Below are positions 25,105-34,664 of a stretch of DNA of 36,434 nt, in pieces. The notes under the pieces were generated by a model. That model made no database searches. It was not told the origin of the DNA and was given only the letters and a program-made list of their open reading frames with translations. The stretch covers positions 1 to 36,434 of the forward strand of contig CAYJFE010000016.1 in assembly GCA_964369165.1 (NCBI GenBank), read 5' to 3'. Source of the DNA: CAYJAZ01 sp964369165 (lineage in GTDB: Bacteria; Desulfobacterota; Desulfovibrionia; Desulfovibrionales; Desulfovibrionaceae). Position 1 is the stretch's first letter. Every line of letters starts with the position of its first letter. Position numbers and translations under genes: made by a program.

Positions 25105-26376
25105 ATGAATATCTTATTAGTTGGCTCTGGTGGCCGTGAAGATGCGCTTGCTCACAAGCTTATGCAGTCAAAATATTGCGATCATCTCTTTGTAGCTCCA
25201 GGCAATGGCGGAACTGCAAAAGTTGCTGAAAATATTGCGATTAAAGAAACTGAAATTGAGAAGCTTGTTGAATTTGCTGAAGATAATGATGTCGATTTAG
25301 TTGTGGTTGGACCAGAAGTGCCTTTATCACTCGGCCTTGCTGACGAATTGGCAAAAGTAGACATTCCTTGCTTTGGACCAAAGCAAGCCTGCGCAAAACT
25401 TGAAGCAAGTAAATCATTTGCAAAAGAAGTGATGAAGGCCGCAAATGTGCCTACTGCTATGGCGCAGACCTTTGATAATATAGCAGATTCTTTAGAATAT
25501 ATTATGCAAAAAGAAGCGCCTTTAGTCATCAAAGCTGATGGCCTTGCCGCTGGAAAAGGCGTGGTGGTTGCGCACTCTCGTGAAGAGATTGTGGCTGCGC
25601 TTGAAATGATGTTTGATGGCGGATTTGGCTCTGCTGGGGCAAAAGTTGTTATTGAAGATTTTTTAGTGGGCGAAGAAGTTTCCCTTCTCTGTCTTTGCGA
25701 TGGCAAAACAGCTTTGCCGCTACCTTCTGCGCAAGATCATAAGACAATAGGCGAGGGCGACGTTGGCTTAAACACTGGCGGCATGGGTGCTTATTCACCT
25801 GCGCCAGTATTGCCTGATGAAAAACTAGATGAAGTAAAGCGCATAGTTGTCGATCCTATTTTGGCTGAAATGGCTAAGCGTGGCACACCTTTTGTGGGTA
25901 TATTATACGCTGGCCTTATGATGACAAAAGAAGGGCCAAAAGTTATTGAATATAATGTGCGTTTTGGCGATCCTGAATGTCAACCACTTCTTATGCGTCT
26001 TGAATCAGATTTAGTCGAGCTTCTCTTGCTTTGTACAAAAGGAAGACTTGAAGGCACAAAATTAAAATTGCGCAAAGGCTCTGCCCTTGGTGTGGTGATT
26101 TCAGCAAAAGGCTATCCAGAAGATTATCCAAAAGGTATGGAAATCACAGGTATAGAGGAAGCAGAAAGCTTTGATAGAGTAAAAGTATTTCAAGCAGGCA
26201 CAAAGATTGAAAATAATAAACTTCTTTCAACTGGCGGACGAGTATTATGCGTGACCGCAGTAGACGATGATTTACAAAAAGCGCAGAAAAAAGCCTACGA
26301 AGCTGTTGCAAAAATCAAAATGGAAAATTCTTACTTTAGGCGCGACATTGGTGCAAAGGGTTTGAATAGAAAATAA
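25105..26376 (+). CDS. purD: Phosphoribosylamine-glycine ligase (GAR synthetase)
   Basis: A 423-aa ATP-grasp enzyme for the second step of de novo purine synthesis: phosphoribosylamine + glycine + ATP to GAR. Motifs: VGSGGREDALAHKL at the N-terminus, FGPKQACAKLEASKSFAK, VIKADGLAAGKGVVVA, and SAQDHKTIGEGDVGLNTGGMGAYSP with YNVRFGDPECQ. The ATG follows the pheT TAA by one base; its ribosome binding site (TAAGGAT) lies inside pheT. No other purine gene is adjacent, and a terminator follows. Confidence 0.98.
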   Translation: MNILLVGSGGREDALAHKLMQSKYCDHLFVAPGNGGTAKVAENIAIKETEIEKLVEFAEDNDVDLVVVGPEVPLSLGLADELAKVDIPCFGPKQACAKLEASKSFAKEVMKAANVPTAMAQTFDNIADSLEYIMQKEAPLVIKADGLAAGKGVVVAHSREEIVAALEMMFDGGFGSAGAKVVIEDFLVGEEVSLLCLCDGKTALPLPSAQDHKTIGEGDVGLNTGGMGAYSPAPVLPDEKLDEVKRIVVDPILAEMAKRGTPFVGILYAGLMMTKEGPKVIEYNVRFGDPECQPLLMRLESDLVELLLLCTKGRLEGTKLKLRKGSALGVVISAKGYPEDYPKGMEITGIEEAESFDRVKVFQAGTKIENNKLLSTGGRVLCVTAVDDDLQKAQKKAYEAVAKIKMENSYFRRDIGAKGLNRK

Positions 26377-26398
26377 TTTTCTGACTAAAAAAATATAA

Positions 26399-26461
26399 AA
26401 AAGCCCTATTATTTTCTCAAGAGTAAATTTTATACTCAAGTAAGAATATAATAGGGCTTTT
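26399..26461. terminator. Bidirectional terminator between purD and tpsB
   Basis: A 14-bp stem (AAAAGCCCTATTAT, 26399-26412, with ATAATAGGGCTTTT, 26448-26461) and a long partly paired loop separate convergent genes. Confidence 0.85.
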
Positions 26462-26481
26462 GTATTTAAATAAAACTTTGT

Positions 26482-28161
26482 CTAGAACGATAATGAGAAA
26501 GTAAAAATTGCTCTCCAATCGTTCGTGTCAACATCTAATACACGTTCAAGAGGTTTTGCCACAAAGAATGAAGCATTGTAGTTTGTCACGTCCATAATTG
26601 TGCCAAAAAGGTTTATACCCACACCAACTGAGGAAAGATCCGTCCAATAGGTATCTATGTCTGCAGTTGGCAAGAAGCGTGTCATACCCCAATCAATAAA
26701 GGCAAAAGGCTGAAATCCATACTTTTCTTTATAATAATATGTCCAGCGAAGTTCAGCCGCTGCCGCCACGCCTTGATCGCCTGAAAGTACGCCGCCATCA
26801 TAGCCACGTCCGAATTGAGAACCGCCAAGCGAGAATTGATCGTAGGAGAAAAGTTGTTCATTCGTAGTTTGCCCTTGAGCAGAAATATAGAGGCTAAAAT
26901 TATTAGGTAAAGTTTGATTACGAGAAATAAAGAGGCTGAATTTATTGAAATCTGGCCCCGCATTCGGACGAGCTGAAGTGACAGAATGATCGCTTGCATT
27001 TGACATATCAAGGCCACGAACATAATCGAAGATGATCTGATTTGTGCCGCCCCAAATGTCAGACATATCATAATTGAGTGAAAGTGTAAGATTTCTTGTT
27101 TTATCTTTGGTGTTTATAGAACCTAAAAGCCGTGATTCGCTGTTACGATAATTTAAGGTTGCGCTTGCATTTAAGTTCATATCACGAGAACGAATAATAG
27201 GATAGGAAGCGCCTAAAGAAAAGTATTCGCTAGAAGTTTCGTATTCAAAAAGGCGCGCAAATTCAGTATCGGGATTTGGGCTATAGCTTTGCCCATAATT
27301 TCCTAAGATCGTGAAACCATTAGAAAAACGATAAGAAAGCCCTGCCTGCCAGTAATGGTATTCATCAAACTCAAGTGCTTGCCCATAAGATACATTTGCA
27401 TTCAAGCCCAAAAGTGGAAAAGAATTGGCTGATAATCCTGCATTCAGCATAATTGGCCCTGAAGATTCAGAACCAGTATTGTCAAAGCCTATATGTCCGC
27501 CAAAGATTTTTCTATCCACTTGAATAACAAGGGTTGATGCGCCTGTAGTTTCGTCAGCAGGCTCGAAAGAGGACTTTATTTCAAGGCCAGGCACTCCTTG
27601 AGTGATAAGCATAAGAGATTCAAATTTATTATGATTTAAAGGGTGAACAAAAAGAATTTGATCGGCTGTACGCTGAAAATATTCTTTAAACTGAGCCACT
27701 AATTTTTCATCGCCACTGTATTGAATACTTGAGACAAAGCCCTCGATTGCTTGCAAGCGCACGCTTGCGCCATTTTCATCAGCTTCTTGAGGCGGAAGCA
27801 CTACACGGCTTAAAATATGGCCAGCATCACGATATTTCTTTGTCATTTCATCAACAATAGCAAGCATTTGATTGAAAGTGATGCTTGTATTGTAAAGATT
27901 TTTATAATTTGCTGTCAACTCTTCGTCTGTAAAGAAGGTGTTGCCGTCAATAATAATTTCTTTCAAAACGAAGGCTTGACTTGTGTCTTGACTAAAATCT
28001 TGAGGGGCTTCTTCTTCCATCACAACTTTTGGCTGTGACAAAGGTGCAGGAGTTTCCTGCCTTTGCCTATCGAGCGTGTCAACGGAAGTTGGCAGAGGGT
28101 TAGCAAAGGCATTTGTCGTAAATAAGGCGAATAATAGTGAGAGAGAGAGTATTTTTTTCAT
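26482..28161 (-). CDS. TpsB outer-membrane transporter of two-partner secretion (ShlB/FhaC family)
   Basis: A 559-aa Omp85-superfamily pore that exports its TpsA partner. It has a signal peptide (cleavage near residue 20, AFA-NP) and a Pro/Gln-rich segment (about 21-60). A POTRA domain begins at about 63 (FVLKEIIIDGNTFFTDEEL) and runs through the HILSRVVLPPQ region, followed by a second POTRA-like segment to about 210. A 16-strand-type beta-barrel follows, with the conserved lid-loop motif GRGYDGGVLSGDQG and a C-terminal Phe (FTFSLSF), as expected for BAM insertion. It is encoded 44 bp downstream of tpsA with an AAGGAAAA ribosome binding site. The A-then-B order is less common than B-then-A. 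Confidence 0.93.
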   Translation of the reverse strand: MKKILSLSLLFALFTTNAFANPLPTSVDTLDRQRQETPAPLSQPKVVMEEEAPQDFSQDTSQAFVLKEIIIDGNTFFTDEELTANYKNLYNTSITFNQMLAIVDEMTKKYRDAGHILSRVVLPPQEADENGASVRLQAIEGFVSSIQYSGDEKLVAQFKEYFQRTADQILFVHPLNHNKFESLMLITQGVPGLEIKSSFEPADETTGASTLVIQVDRKIFGGHIGFDNTGSESSGPIMLNAGLSANSFPLLGLNANVSYGQALEFDEYHYWQAGLSYRFSNGFTILGNYGQSYSPNPDTEFARLFEYETSSEYFSLGASYPIIRSRDMNLNASATLNYRNSESRLLGSINTKDKTRNLTLSLNYDMSDIWGGTNQIIFDYVRGLDMSNASDHSVTSARPNAGPDFNKFSLFISRNQTLPNNFSLYISAQGQTTNEQLFSYDQFSLGGSQFGRGYDGGVLSGDQGVAAAAELRWTYYYKEKYGFQPFAFIDWGMTRFLPTADIDTYWTDLSSVGVGINLFGTIMDVTNYNASFFVAKPLERVLDVDTNDWRAIFTFSLSF

Positions 28162-28205
28162 GGAATTTTCCTTAATTTATATAATCTAAATAATTATCTG
28201 AAGGC

Positions 28206-31200
28206 CTAAATATTTGGTATTTCGAGATCTTTATTAATTATGAAATTGACAACATTAAGGGCACTATTAGAAGTATCAATAATCAAATTAAAGATATTTT
28301 TTAGGGCAGCTACATGACCGGCACGAACCACATCATCTCTACCTGGATAGTCAAAATCATACATATTACCATCGCCATCAAAAAGGCTGAGTTGCATAAC
28401 TATGCTCTCTACCCAAGAGCGATTGCGCTCCTCTCCTTCGATAGGAATATTTACTCTCACAGTTTCTATAACAGGTGGAACGTAATGAACACCGTCATCT
28501 ATTACAATATTTATTTCTTGTTCAGCATAGCCACCACTTGCGTTAATTATATTTTTTGTAACTTCTGTTTTCCACTCATGTGCTAGGGTAGATGAGTATC
28601 TGGAAGTAATAAGTTCTTCTAGCTCAGAGATAGGAAGGTCTAAGAAAGAAAAGTTCTGACTGTCAATAGCTTCGAACATTAAATTACCGAAATAAGCATA
28701 TGCAGGACCGCTCAGAGTAGAAGTCAGTAGCTTGACTTTTTCGTCCATAGTCAAGTTTAGTTCATCATAATTTGCAGGCACATCGTTAAAAGAAGTGGCC
28801 ACAGCCTTTACAGCAGATAAATCAAGTGGAACATTCAAAAGAGCTGCTCTTTCTGCGGCTGGTGTATCTATAAAGTTGCGTATAGATTTTACAGGCAAGT
28901 TTAGCAGCATAAGAGTGCTTATCTCTTCATTTGTCATAGTGGCAATTTTACGTGTATAGCTTGGTAACAACTCTCCACTCATTATTACTATATAATCTTG
29001 TGCAAGTGGGGAAAGATTGAGATAGTTTTTAAGTTCATTAGTTGAATATGCAAAGCTTAATACTGCTTTTGCAAACTCTTCATTCATATCAAGGAAGCTG
29101 TCAAACTCAGAACTACTTAGAGCAGTGAGAGCGGCAATTGTTGTGCGTGAGGGTTGCATTTCTAAAACAAATTCTCTGTGCGCGTCTTCAAGTGCTAACA
29201 TTTTGCTTAAGTCATTGACAGGATATTCGCTCGCCAAAGAAAGCACTTTTTCCCTTTCTTCAGGAGTTAGTGTCATAATCTCTTCCATGCGCGTGCCTGA
29301 GAACATAGAAGCTAAGCGAAGCGCATTTGGCAATTCATCTGCAGGCAATTCAAGCATAAGCCATATATCTGCCAATTGGTGTATGTTGTCTGTAGGCAGA
29401 TTCAAAACAACCTCTCTCAACTCTTCGGAAAGATTGAGAATAGTCTTTACGTGCCCTGTCGAGAACCATGTACCGAGAATTTGATCTCTTGTAGCCAAAG
29501 GCAAGTCGAAGAGTGTATGGTATTCAGAAGTACTCAAACCAAAGGAAAGGATTTTTCCTTGCATTTCACTATCAAGCTCTAAGAAAGCTGTTCTTGTTGG
29601 GAATGAAAGAGCAAGTAAATCATCTTGTACTTCACGTGAGAAACTCAAGACTTCTTGCAATTCAGCGAATGAAAGCTCTAGCGCTGTGCTGTAATAGCCG
29701 TCAGGAAGATCAAGTAAGTCTTTTATTTGAAGATCACTCAAGGTGAATATTGCATCAAATTGCTCTTCTGAAAGGCTGAAAAATCTTTGAAACTCTCTTC
29801 CAGATAGTCCCATATCTAAAATTCTTGTCCAATCACGAACAGGCATATTTGCAAATGCTTGCAACTGATTCTGATTAAGCGAAAGAACTGCAAGAAGTTG
29901 TGACATAGGCAATTCTAATAAATCGTCCATCTGCTGAGTATAGGCTTCAAGGCTGAGCAACTGCTCTCTTGCCCCCGAGGAAAGAGAGAGGAAATTCAAG
30001 CGTGAAGCTTCAGACAAGGAATAGAAAAACTCTAATTGCGTAGGCGAAAGTGAACGAAGCACATTTAATTGATCTTCTGTAAGACTTGCGATTAATTTCC
30101 TTAAATATTCGTTTTGATCGTCATGCTCTTTATCAAGCGCATTCACTGAATTATTAATTTTTTCTTGTTCGTTATTATTGTTATTGTTATTGTTATCAGT
30201 ATTAGACATTTCGCTTGTATAGGCAAATACCACGCCGCCAGGGTTGTAAGTTGGCTCAACTTGCGGTCTGTCTCCGTCAATAGTAATGCCTGGAGTTAAA
30301 GCTGTATTATTAAAACCTGTCACAGAGCCATTAAGGCTCACTTCTTTGGCATAGATTGAGAATGGCTCTAACTCAGTAGTGCTTGAACCAGCGTCAATAA
30401 TAACCTTTCCTGCTTGAATAGCATGGCCTGTTTTTGTACTATTGCGCCCTTGAATAATAAAATCTCCTGGGTTTGGACCAAAAGAGATAGTGTCATCGTC
30501 ACCTGCTATTATAGAACCATTAATCAAGACATTAGGATTGTTATGTATGTTGAATTGTAAGGTTGAGGGATTTTGAGCAATAAAATTCAATGTAGCATTG
30601 CGATCTATACTTAATCCATCAAAAATATCAAAGGCAGTGTATTGCGTTGAAAGATTTTGATAAATATTTAGACGAGCATTGTCGTGCAATTCTAGATTAT
30701 TGAGCATAAAACCTTTGTCGTAAAAACTTGCACTCGCGTTGTTATTTAGATAGAAAGATTGCGAGGCGTTGATGTTTGAATTCGCATTAAAAATAACATT
30801 ACCTGTACCTGTTACTTGAAACTGTTCTGAGTTGATAATAAGACTCCCAAGAGAATTGGGATTGATAGCTGCACTGTCAACTATAATTGTAGCAGGTTGA
30901 TTTGGAATACTATTTGTTGTATTTAAACTGAGTGTAGTATTTGTATTCCAATCAATACTTGCACTTACTTTAATACTGTTTTCGGCTTGAATATGTATAC
31001 CACCTATAGTGCGAAGTTGATCTTGCACCCATGCAGCATTGAAATTTGTCCAATCTGCTTGAGCACCACTTGAATTACCCGCTGTGCTAATCGTCACATT
31101 GGCAGGATCTAACAACCACAACTCTCCTGCCTTTACGTCAATATCTTCATCTACTCCAAGGTATTTACCCGAAGTTTCAAGATATTTTGCCGCCCAAGTG

Positions 31201-32528
31201 CCATTGACTTTTGTTGTGCCGTCACTCCAAGCGATAACTGTGCCGTCCTCGCCTGCGTCAATCGTGCTATTTTCATCAACAATCAATTCCTTTGTGGAGG
31301 CAAGGGTAGGAGCAGTATCGAATCTGCCGACATAGCCCTCTTTTTGTTCGGCATTAACGCCGCCTAAATCTTGCCCGCCTTGGAATTCGCCACCTATGCG
31401 GATAAGCCCATCAGAAGCGCCTTTGGCTTCTATCGTCGCATTTTGCACGCTCACCTTTTCGTCGGCCGTAATGTCGATACTACCGCCAGCATTCTTTCCG
31501 CTTGCCTCAATAGTTCCGCCTATATTAGCTTCATTTGTGGCAATCATACTGATTGTTCCACCATCTGAAACAGTTGAAGAAGCTGTGACTGTGCCTGTAT
31601 TTGAAATATCGCCCGAAGCACCGAAGATAATCTTTCCGCCTTTAGAAGTGGCAGAATCCGCCATCACAACGCCAGTATTATTCACAGAATTAGTGACTAT
31701 ATGATCAAGCTGAGCCGCAGTCATAACAACAATGCCACCCTCAGCCTTGATTGTTCCACTATTTTCAACGCCTACTTGCTCGCCATTTACAGTATAAAGA
31801 GCGTCGACAGCATTTTCATCGACTTTAAATTGTATAAGCTCATCACCATGCAAATCTAAAACGAAAGATTCGCCACTTGCAAGCACAACCTTGGCAAGCT
31901 TACCAGCAATTATCCCCTCATTTCGTACGCTTGGAGCAACCAAGACGGCAAAACCGGCATCAGCAACCGTGATATTACCTCTATTGATAACTTGTGCGCC
32001 CTCTTTGCCTGCTTGATCGAAAATATATCGCCCTGCCATAAAGTCGGCATCTTTGATGTCGTTGGTAGTAGCGACAAATCCGCCAGTTTGGATCTGCGCC
32101 CCTTGGTGAATAGTGATACCGTTCGGATTTACAAGATAGATATTCGCGTTTGATTTCAAAAGGCCTGCCAAATCAGAACTGCCACTGCCTATAACCCTGT
32201 GTAAAGCCGCAGCTTGAGCGGAAGGCATATTGTGAATAAAGGCTTCTTTTTGTGCAATACTGAAACTATTCCAATTAATTATGGCCTTATTCGTGCTTTG
32301 ATTAACCGTCATGGTATTGCCATTTTGCGAAATATTTGCTTGACCCGCGACAACATTACCACCCTCTGGTAAAGCATAAGCCATATTACTTGTATATAAA
32401 GCAAAGATACAGGCTAATAACAAGGCTTTCTTTTTCTGCAAACGTGCGAGTTTTCTTGCGTGTTTACGTGCTTTAGAGGGACTTTTGCTGTAATGCTCAA
32501 TAGAATTCATTATAAATTTTAACGACAT
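28206..32528 (-). CDS. TpsA exoprotein: FhaB-type secretion domain, beta-helix, and C-terminal 11-residue repeat array
   Basis: A 1440-aa secreted protein. An extended, basic signal peptide covers 1-52 (cleavage near AYA-LPEGG). The TPS recognition domain (about 53-300) has the NPNGI motif at 134-138 and the usual N-terminal layout (NTMTVNQSTNKAIINWNSFSI region). Residues 300-750 are Gly/Asn/Thr-rich beta strands fitting a right-handed beta-helix. An Asn-rich linker (about 776-795) then leads to an alpha-helical, Leu-rich region (about 800-1320) of ~11-residue units, unlike the usual haemagglutinin repeats. The last ~110 residues are a non-repetitive tail. No VENN motif or recognisable toxin domain was seen, so contact-dependent inhibition is not supported. 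The start has AAAGGA 9 nt upstream. It is transcribed with tpsB; role probably adhesion or surface binding, unproven. Confidence 0.9.
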   Translation of the reverse strand: MSLKFIMNSIEHYSKSPSKARKHARKLARLQKKKALLLACIFALYTSNMAYALPEGGNVVAGQANISQNGNTMTVNQSTNKAIINWNSFSIAQKEAFIHNMPSAQAAALHRVIGSGSSDLAGLLKSNANIYLVNPNGITIHQGAQIQTGGFVATTNDIKDADFMAGRYIFDQAGKEGAQVINRGNITVADAGFAVLVAPSVRNEGIIAGKLAKVVLASGESFVLDLHGDELIQFKVDENAVDALYTVNGEQVGVENSGTIKAEGGIVVMTAAQLDHIVTNSVNNTGVVMADSATSKGGKIIFGASGDISNTGTVTASSTVSDGGTISMIATNEANIGGTIEASGKNAGGSIDITADEKVSVQNATIEAKGASDGLIRIGGEFQGGQDLGGVNAEQKEGYVGRFDTAPTLASTKELIVDENSTIDAGEDGTVIAWSDGTTKVNGTWAAKYLETSGKYLGVDEDIDVKAGELWLLDPANVTISTAGNSSGAQADWTNFNAAWVQDQLRTIGGIHIQAENSIKVSASIDWNTNTTLSLNTTNSIPNQPATIIVDSAAINPNSLGSLIINSEQFQVTGTGNVIFNANSNINASQSFYLNNNASASFYDKGFMLNNLELHDNARLNIYQNLSTQYTAFDIFDGLSIDRNATLNFIAQNPSTLQFNIHNNPNVLINGSIIAGDDDTISFGPNPGDFIIQGRNSTKTGHAIQAGKVIIDAGSSTTELEPFSIYAKEVSLNGSVTGFNNTALTPGITIDGDRPQVEPTYNPGGVVFAYTSEMSNTDNNNNNNNNEQEKINNSVNALDKEHDDQNEYLRKLIASLTEDQLNVLRSLSPTQLEFFYSLSEASRLNFLSLSSGAREQLLSLEAYTQQMDDLLELPMSQLLAVLSLNQNQLQAFANMPVRDWTRILDMGLSGREFQRFFSLSEEQFDAIFTLSDLQIKDLLDLPDGYYSTALELSFAELQEVLSFSREVQDDLLALSFPTRTAFLELDSEMQGKILSFGLSTSEYHTLFDLPLATRDQILGTWFSTGHVKTILNLSEELREVVLNLPTDNIHQLADIWLMLELPADELPNALRLASMFSGTRMEEIMTLTPEEREKVLSLASEYPVNDLSKMLALEDAHREFVLEMQPSRTTIAALTALSSSEFDSFLDMNEEFAKAVLSFAYSTNELKNYLNLSPLAQDYIVIMSGELLPSYTRKIATMTNEEISTLMLLNLPVKSIRNFIDTPAAERAALLNVPLDLSAVKAVATSFNDVPANYDELNLTMDEKVKLLTSTLSGPAYAYFGNLMFEAIDSQNFSFLDLPISELEELITSRYSSTLAHEWKTEVTKNIINASGGYAEQEINIVIDDGVHYVPPVIETVRVNIPIEGEERNRSWVESIVMQLSLFDGDGNMYDFDYPGRDDVVRAGHVAALKNIFNLIIDTSNSALNVVNFIINKDLEIPNI
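28809..30083 (-). repeat. Coding array of ~11-residue Leu-rich repeats in TpsA
   Basis: Residues about 816-1240 of TpsA. Units begin at Leu/Met/Phe followed by Ser or Pro, with hydrophobic residues near positions 6, 9 and 10: LTEDQLNVLRS, LSPTQLEFFYS, LSEEQFDAIFT, LSDLQIKDLLD, LSFAELQEVLS. Exact 11-residue spacing holds for units starting at 816, 827, 838, 849, 860, and again for 908, 919, 930, 941, 952, 963, 974, 985, 996. Later units vary from 11 to about 15. About 35 units in all can be drawn. Confidence 0.85.
30171..30197 (-). repeat. AAY trinucleotide tract encoding the Asn linker
   Basis: A tract of alternating AAC/AAT codons encodes eight Asn at the hinge between the beta-helix and helical repeat regions of TpsA. 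Its 3-nt/6-nt periodicity would let the linker change length without breaking the frame. Confidence 0.75.
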
Positions 32529-32643
32529 ACGACATTCCTTTGCGCAGTTAAATGTTGAACGAAAAAAGAAATTTCAACAGTGACGTGACTGGCTATGGCA
32601 CAAATCAGTCTACGAAATCATAAAAATCATTATTACTATTTTC

Positions 32644-32672
32644 ATTATATCATATATTATCTGCATAGTCTA
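32644..32672 (-). promoter_or_regulatory. Promoter of the tpsA-tpsB operon
   Basis: Minus strand TAGACT (32667-32672), 17-bp spacer, perfect TATAAT (32644-32649) preceded by TGA, an extended -10 element. It gives a leader of about 110 nt before tpsA. Confidence 0.6.
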
Positions 32673-32830
32673 CTTAAAAGAAATTATCAATTCTAAGTTT
32701 TCAAAGTGCCAATATATGCATCATGCTATATAGCTCTCTTCGGCAGCAATTAGATAGCATTTAAATGGAGATTTATTTGGCATAATTTATCCGCTCCGAT
32801 ATTGAAGAAAAATTTTTAGATTTTTTGCCA

Positions 32831-32861
32831 TAAAAAAGGATGCTGTTATAAAACGGCATCC
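32831..32861 (-). terminator. Terminator downstream of the RNase J gene
   Basis: On the minus strand, GGATGCCGTT pairs with AACAGCATCC (one G-U), followed by TTTTTT. It lies about 90 bp after the RNase J stop codon. Confidence 0.75.
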
Positions 32862-32947
32862 ATAATTTATCGATATAATAGATAGTTAGAGCGCAATCTG
32901 CGTACAAGGGGGGCAAAAACTTCGATTTTCCTTTCCCAAAAAAATCA

Positions 32948-34600
32948 CTAAATAACACTAATAACTGAAACTATGATAGGATCGCGTGAAAGCACGTCCC
33001 TAAAAAATGCACGCAGTGAAATGCGGATTTTTTCTTCAAGCTTTGCTTCATTATAGGTTTTTGTATTCTCCAAAATATCGAGTACAAGACACTTTGAATC
33101 TTCGAGGATGTGGTCATAGCGTTGCTCGAAAACAAATCCGCGAGAGAAGATTTCTGGCCCGTGCAATACTTCGCCTGTGTCTTCGCTCATAACAAGCACA
33201 ACAACAACCATACCTTCGCCGCCAAGTATTTTGCGTTCTTTTAATATTAATCTGCCCACATCGCCCACGCCTTTTCCGTCAACAAGCACGGATTCAGCAA
33301 GTAATTTTGGCTCAAGCTGATGCCCTTCTTCAAATAAGGTGATAGGATGCCCGTCTTCAAGAAGGAAGATTTTTTCTTTTTCAACGCCTACATCTTCAGC
33401 TAAATCTGAATGCTGCACAAGATGGCGGTATTCGCCATGCACAGGAATAAAATATTCAGGCTTCATCACTTCAAGCATAGCACGCAATTCGCCTTTGTAG
33501 GCATGGCCTGTGGCGTGCACGCAGTATTCGCCATTCGTGTATACTTTTGCGCCTAATTTATAGATTTGATTAATAAGCCTTGCAACGGCCTTGGCATTGC
33601 CAGGAATAACTCGTGACGACATGACAACACAATCGTTTTCTTGCAATGAAATTTGCTTGTGGTAGCCATTTGCTATGCGTGTGAGCGCGGAAAGTGGCTC
33701 GCCTTGTGAACCTGTTGCAATAATGACAGTTCGTGAAGGATCAAGATTAGGTATCATCTCATAATCGTGATAGATATTTTTTGGCAATTCTAAAAGCCCT
33801 AATTGACAAGCTTTTTCTATATTTGTATTAAGACTACGTCCACTTATAACTACGGATTTATTGAAAAGTACAGCCATTTCAAAAACAGTGCGTATCCTGT
33901 CGATATTACTTGAAAATAGGCTGACAACAATGCGCCCTTCTGCTTTTTCAAAAAGCTTATAAAAGCCTTCACGCACTTCACGTTCGGGGCGTGAATAACC
34001 TTCGCTTTCAATATTAGTAGAATCAGAAAGTAAAAGCTTTAAATCATCGCCGGCAAATTTTGCAAGCTCTTTAAAGCTCACACACTCACCATGCGCAGAT
34101 TGTGCGTCAAGCTTGAAATCGCCTGTATGAAAAGCTTTGCCTATAGGTGATTCGATACCAAGTGAATAAGCCTGCGGAATAGAATGGCAAATAGGGAAGA
34201 AGGTAAAGATTAAATCACCTATTCTTCTTGTTTCATAAGGCAAAACAGGGTGTAATTCCACTCTGTCAATAAGTTCTCTTTCGGTGAGCTTGTGTTCTAT
34301 AAGTGCAAGAGCAAAGGGCGAGCCATAAATTTTTAATTGCTTGAAATGTGGCACAAGCCAAGGCAATGCACCTATATGATCTTCGTGCCCATGTGTGATA
34401 ACTAAGGCTAATAATTCATCTTTTCTTTCTAGGATTGAGTCAAAACGCGGAATAACCACGTCAATGCCTAGGTGAAAATCGTCGGGGAACATAAGGCCAC
34501 AATCAAGCATGACACAGCCATTTTCCGTTTCCCATAATTGACAATTGAGGCCAATTTCACCAAGCCCCCCTAGAGGAGTGATGGTTAAATAATTTTCCAT
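32948..34600 (-). CDS. rnj: Ribonuclease J (metallo-beta-lactamase/beta-CASP)
   Basis: A 550-aa cytoplasmic ribonuclease for mRNA decay and rRNA processing. The zinc site is HGHEDH (His70-His75), with further ligands in FHTGDFKLD and CHSIPQAYSL. The beta-CASP region carries SDSTNIESEGYSRPE, SLFSSNIDRI and MSSRVIPGNAKAV, and the C-terminal part of the fold has VHATGHAYKGEL and PVHGEYRHL. The length matches RNase J1/J2. The ribosome binding site is AGGAAAA. Upstream on the same strand are the 80-aa zinc-ribbon gene and thrC, with gaps of about 60 bp each, so a shared transcript is plausible. Confidence 0.95.
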   Translation of the reverse strand: MENYLTITPLGGLGEIGLNCQLWETENGCVMLDCGLMFPDDFHLGIDVVIPRFDSILERKDELLALVITHGHEDHIGALPWLVPHFKQLKIYGSPFALALIEHKLTERELIDRVELHPVLPYETRRIGDLIFTFFPICHSIPQAYSLGIESPIGKAFHTGDFKLDAQSAHGECVSFKELAKFAGDDLKLLLSDSTNIESEGYSRPEREVREGFYKLFEKAEGRIVVSLFSSNIDRIRTVFEMAVLFNKSVVISGRSLNTNIEKACQLGLLELPKNIYHDYEMIPNLDPSRTVIIATGSQGEPLSALTRIANGYHKQISLQENDCVVMSSRVIPGNAKAVARLINQIYKLGAKVYTNGEYCVHATGHAYKGELRAMLEVMKPEYFIPVHGEYRHLVQHSDLAEDVGVEKEKIFLLEDGHPITLFEEGHQLEPKLLAESVLVDGKGVGDVGRLILKERKILGGEGMVVVVLVMSEDTGEVLHGPEIFSRGFVFEQRYDHILEDSKCLVLDILENTKTYNEAKLEEKIRISLRAFFRDVLSRDPIIVSVISVI

Positions 34601-34664
34601 ATATTTTCCTATTTTTATCTATTACAAAGTATTGGCAACATTTCATTTTTGGGAAATGATTTTT

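Larger units (their letters stand above)
32529..32947. other. tpsA-rnj intergenic region
   Basis: No gene is supported in these ~420 bp. It holds the tpsA promoter (32644-32672), a ~110-nt AT-rich tpsA leader, an isolated 7-bp inverted repeat ATGCTAT/ATAGCAT (32723-32760) of unknown meaning, and the terminator of the RNase J gene (32831-32861). Confidence 0.5.

Noticed and set aside
30171..30197. Repeat tract as a CRISPR or other array
   Set aside because: It is a simple codon microsatellite inside an intact gene, without spacers.
28206..32528. Contact-dependent inhibition (CdiA) toxin
   Set aside because: No VENN motif, no toxin-like C-terminus recognised, and no small immunity gene follows; tpsB comes directly after.
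32773..32958. Minus-strand 61-codon frame after the RNase J gene
   Set aside because: It overlaps the end of that gene and contains the transcription terminator; composition is not protein-like.
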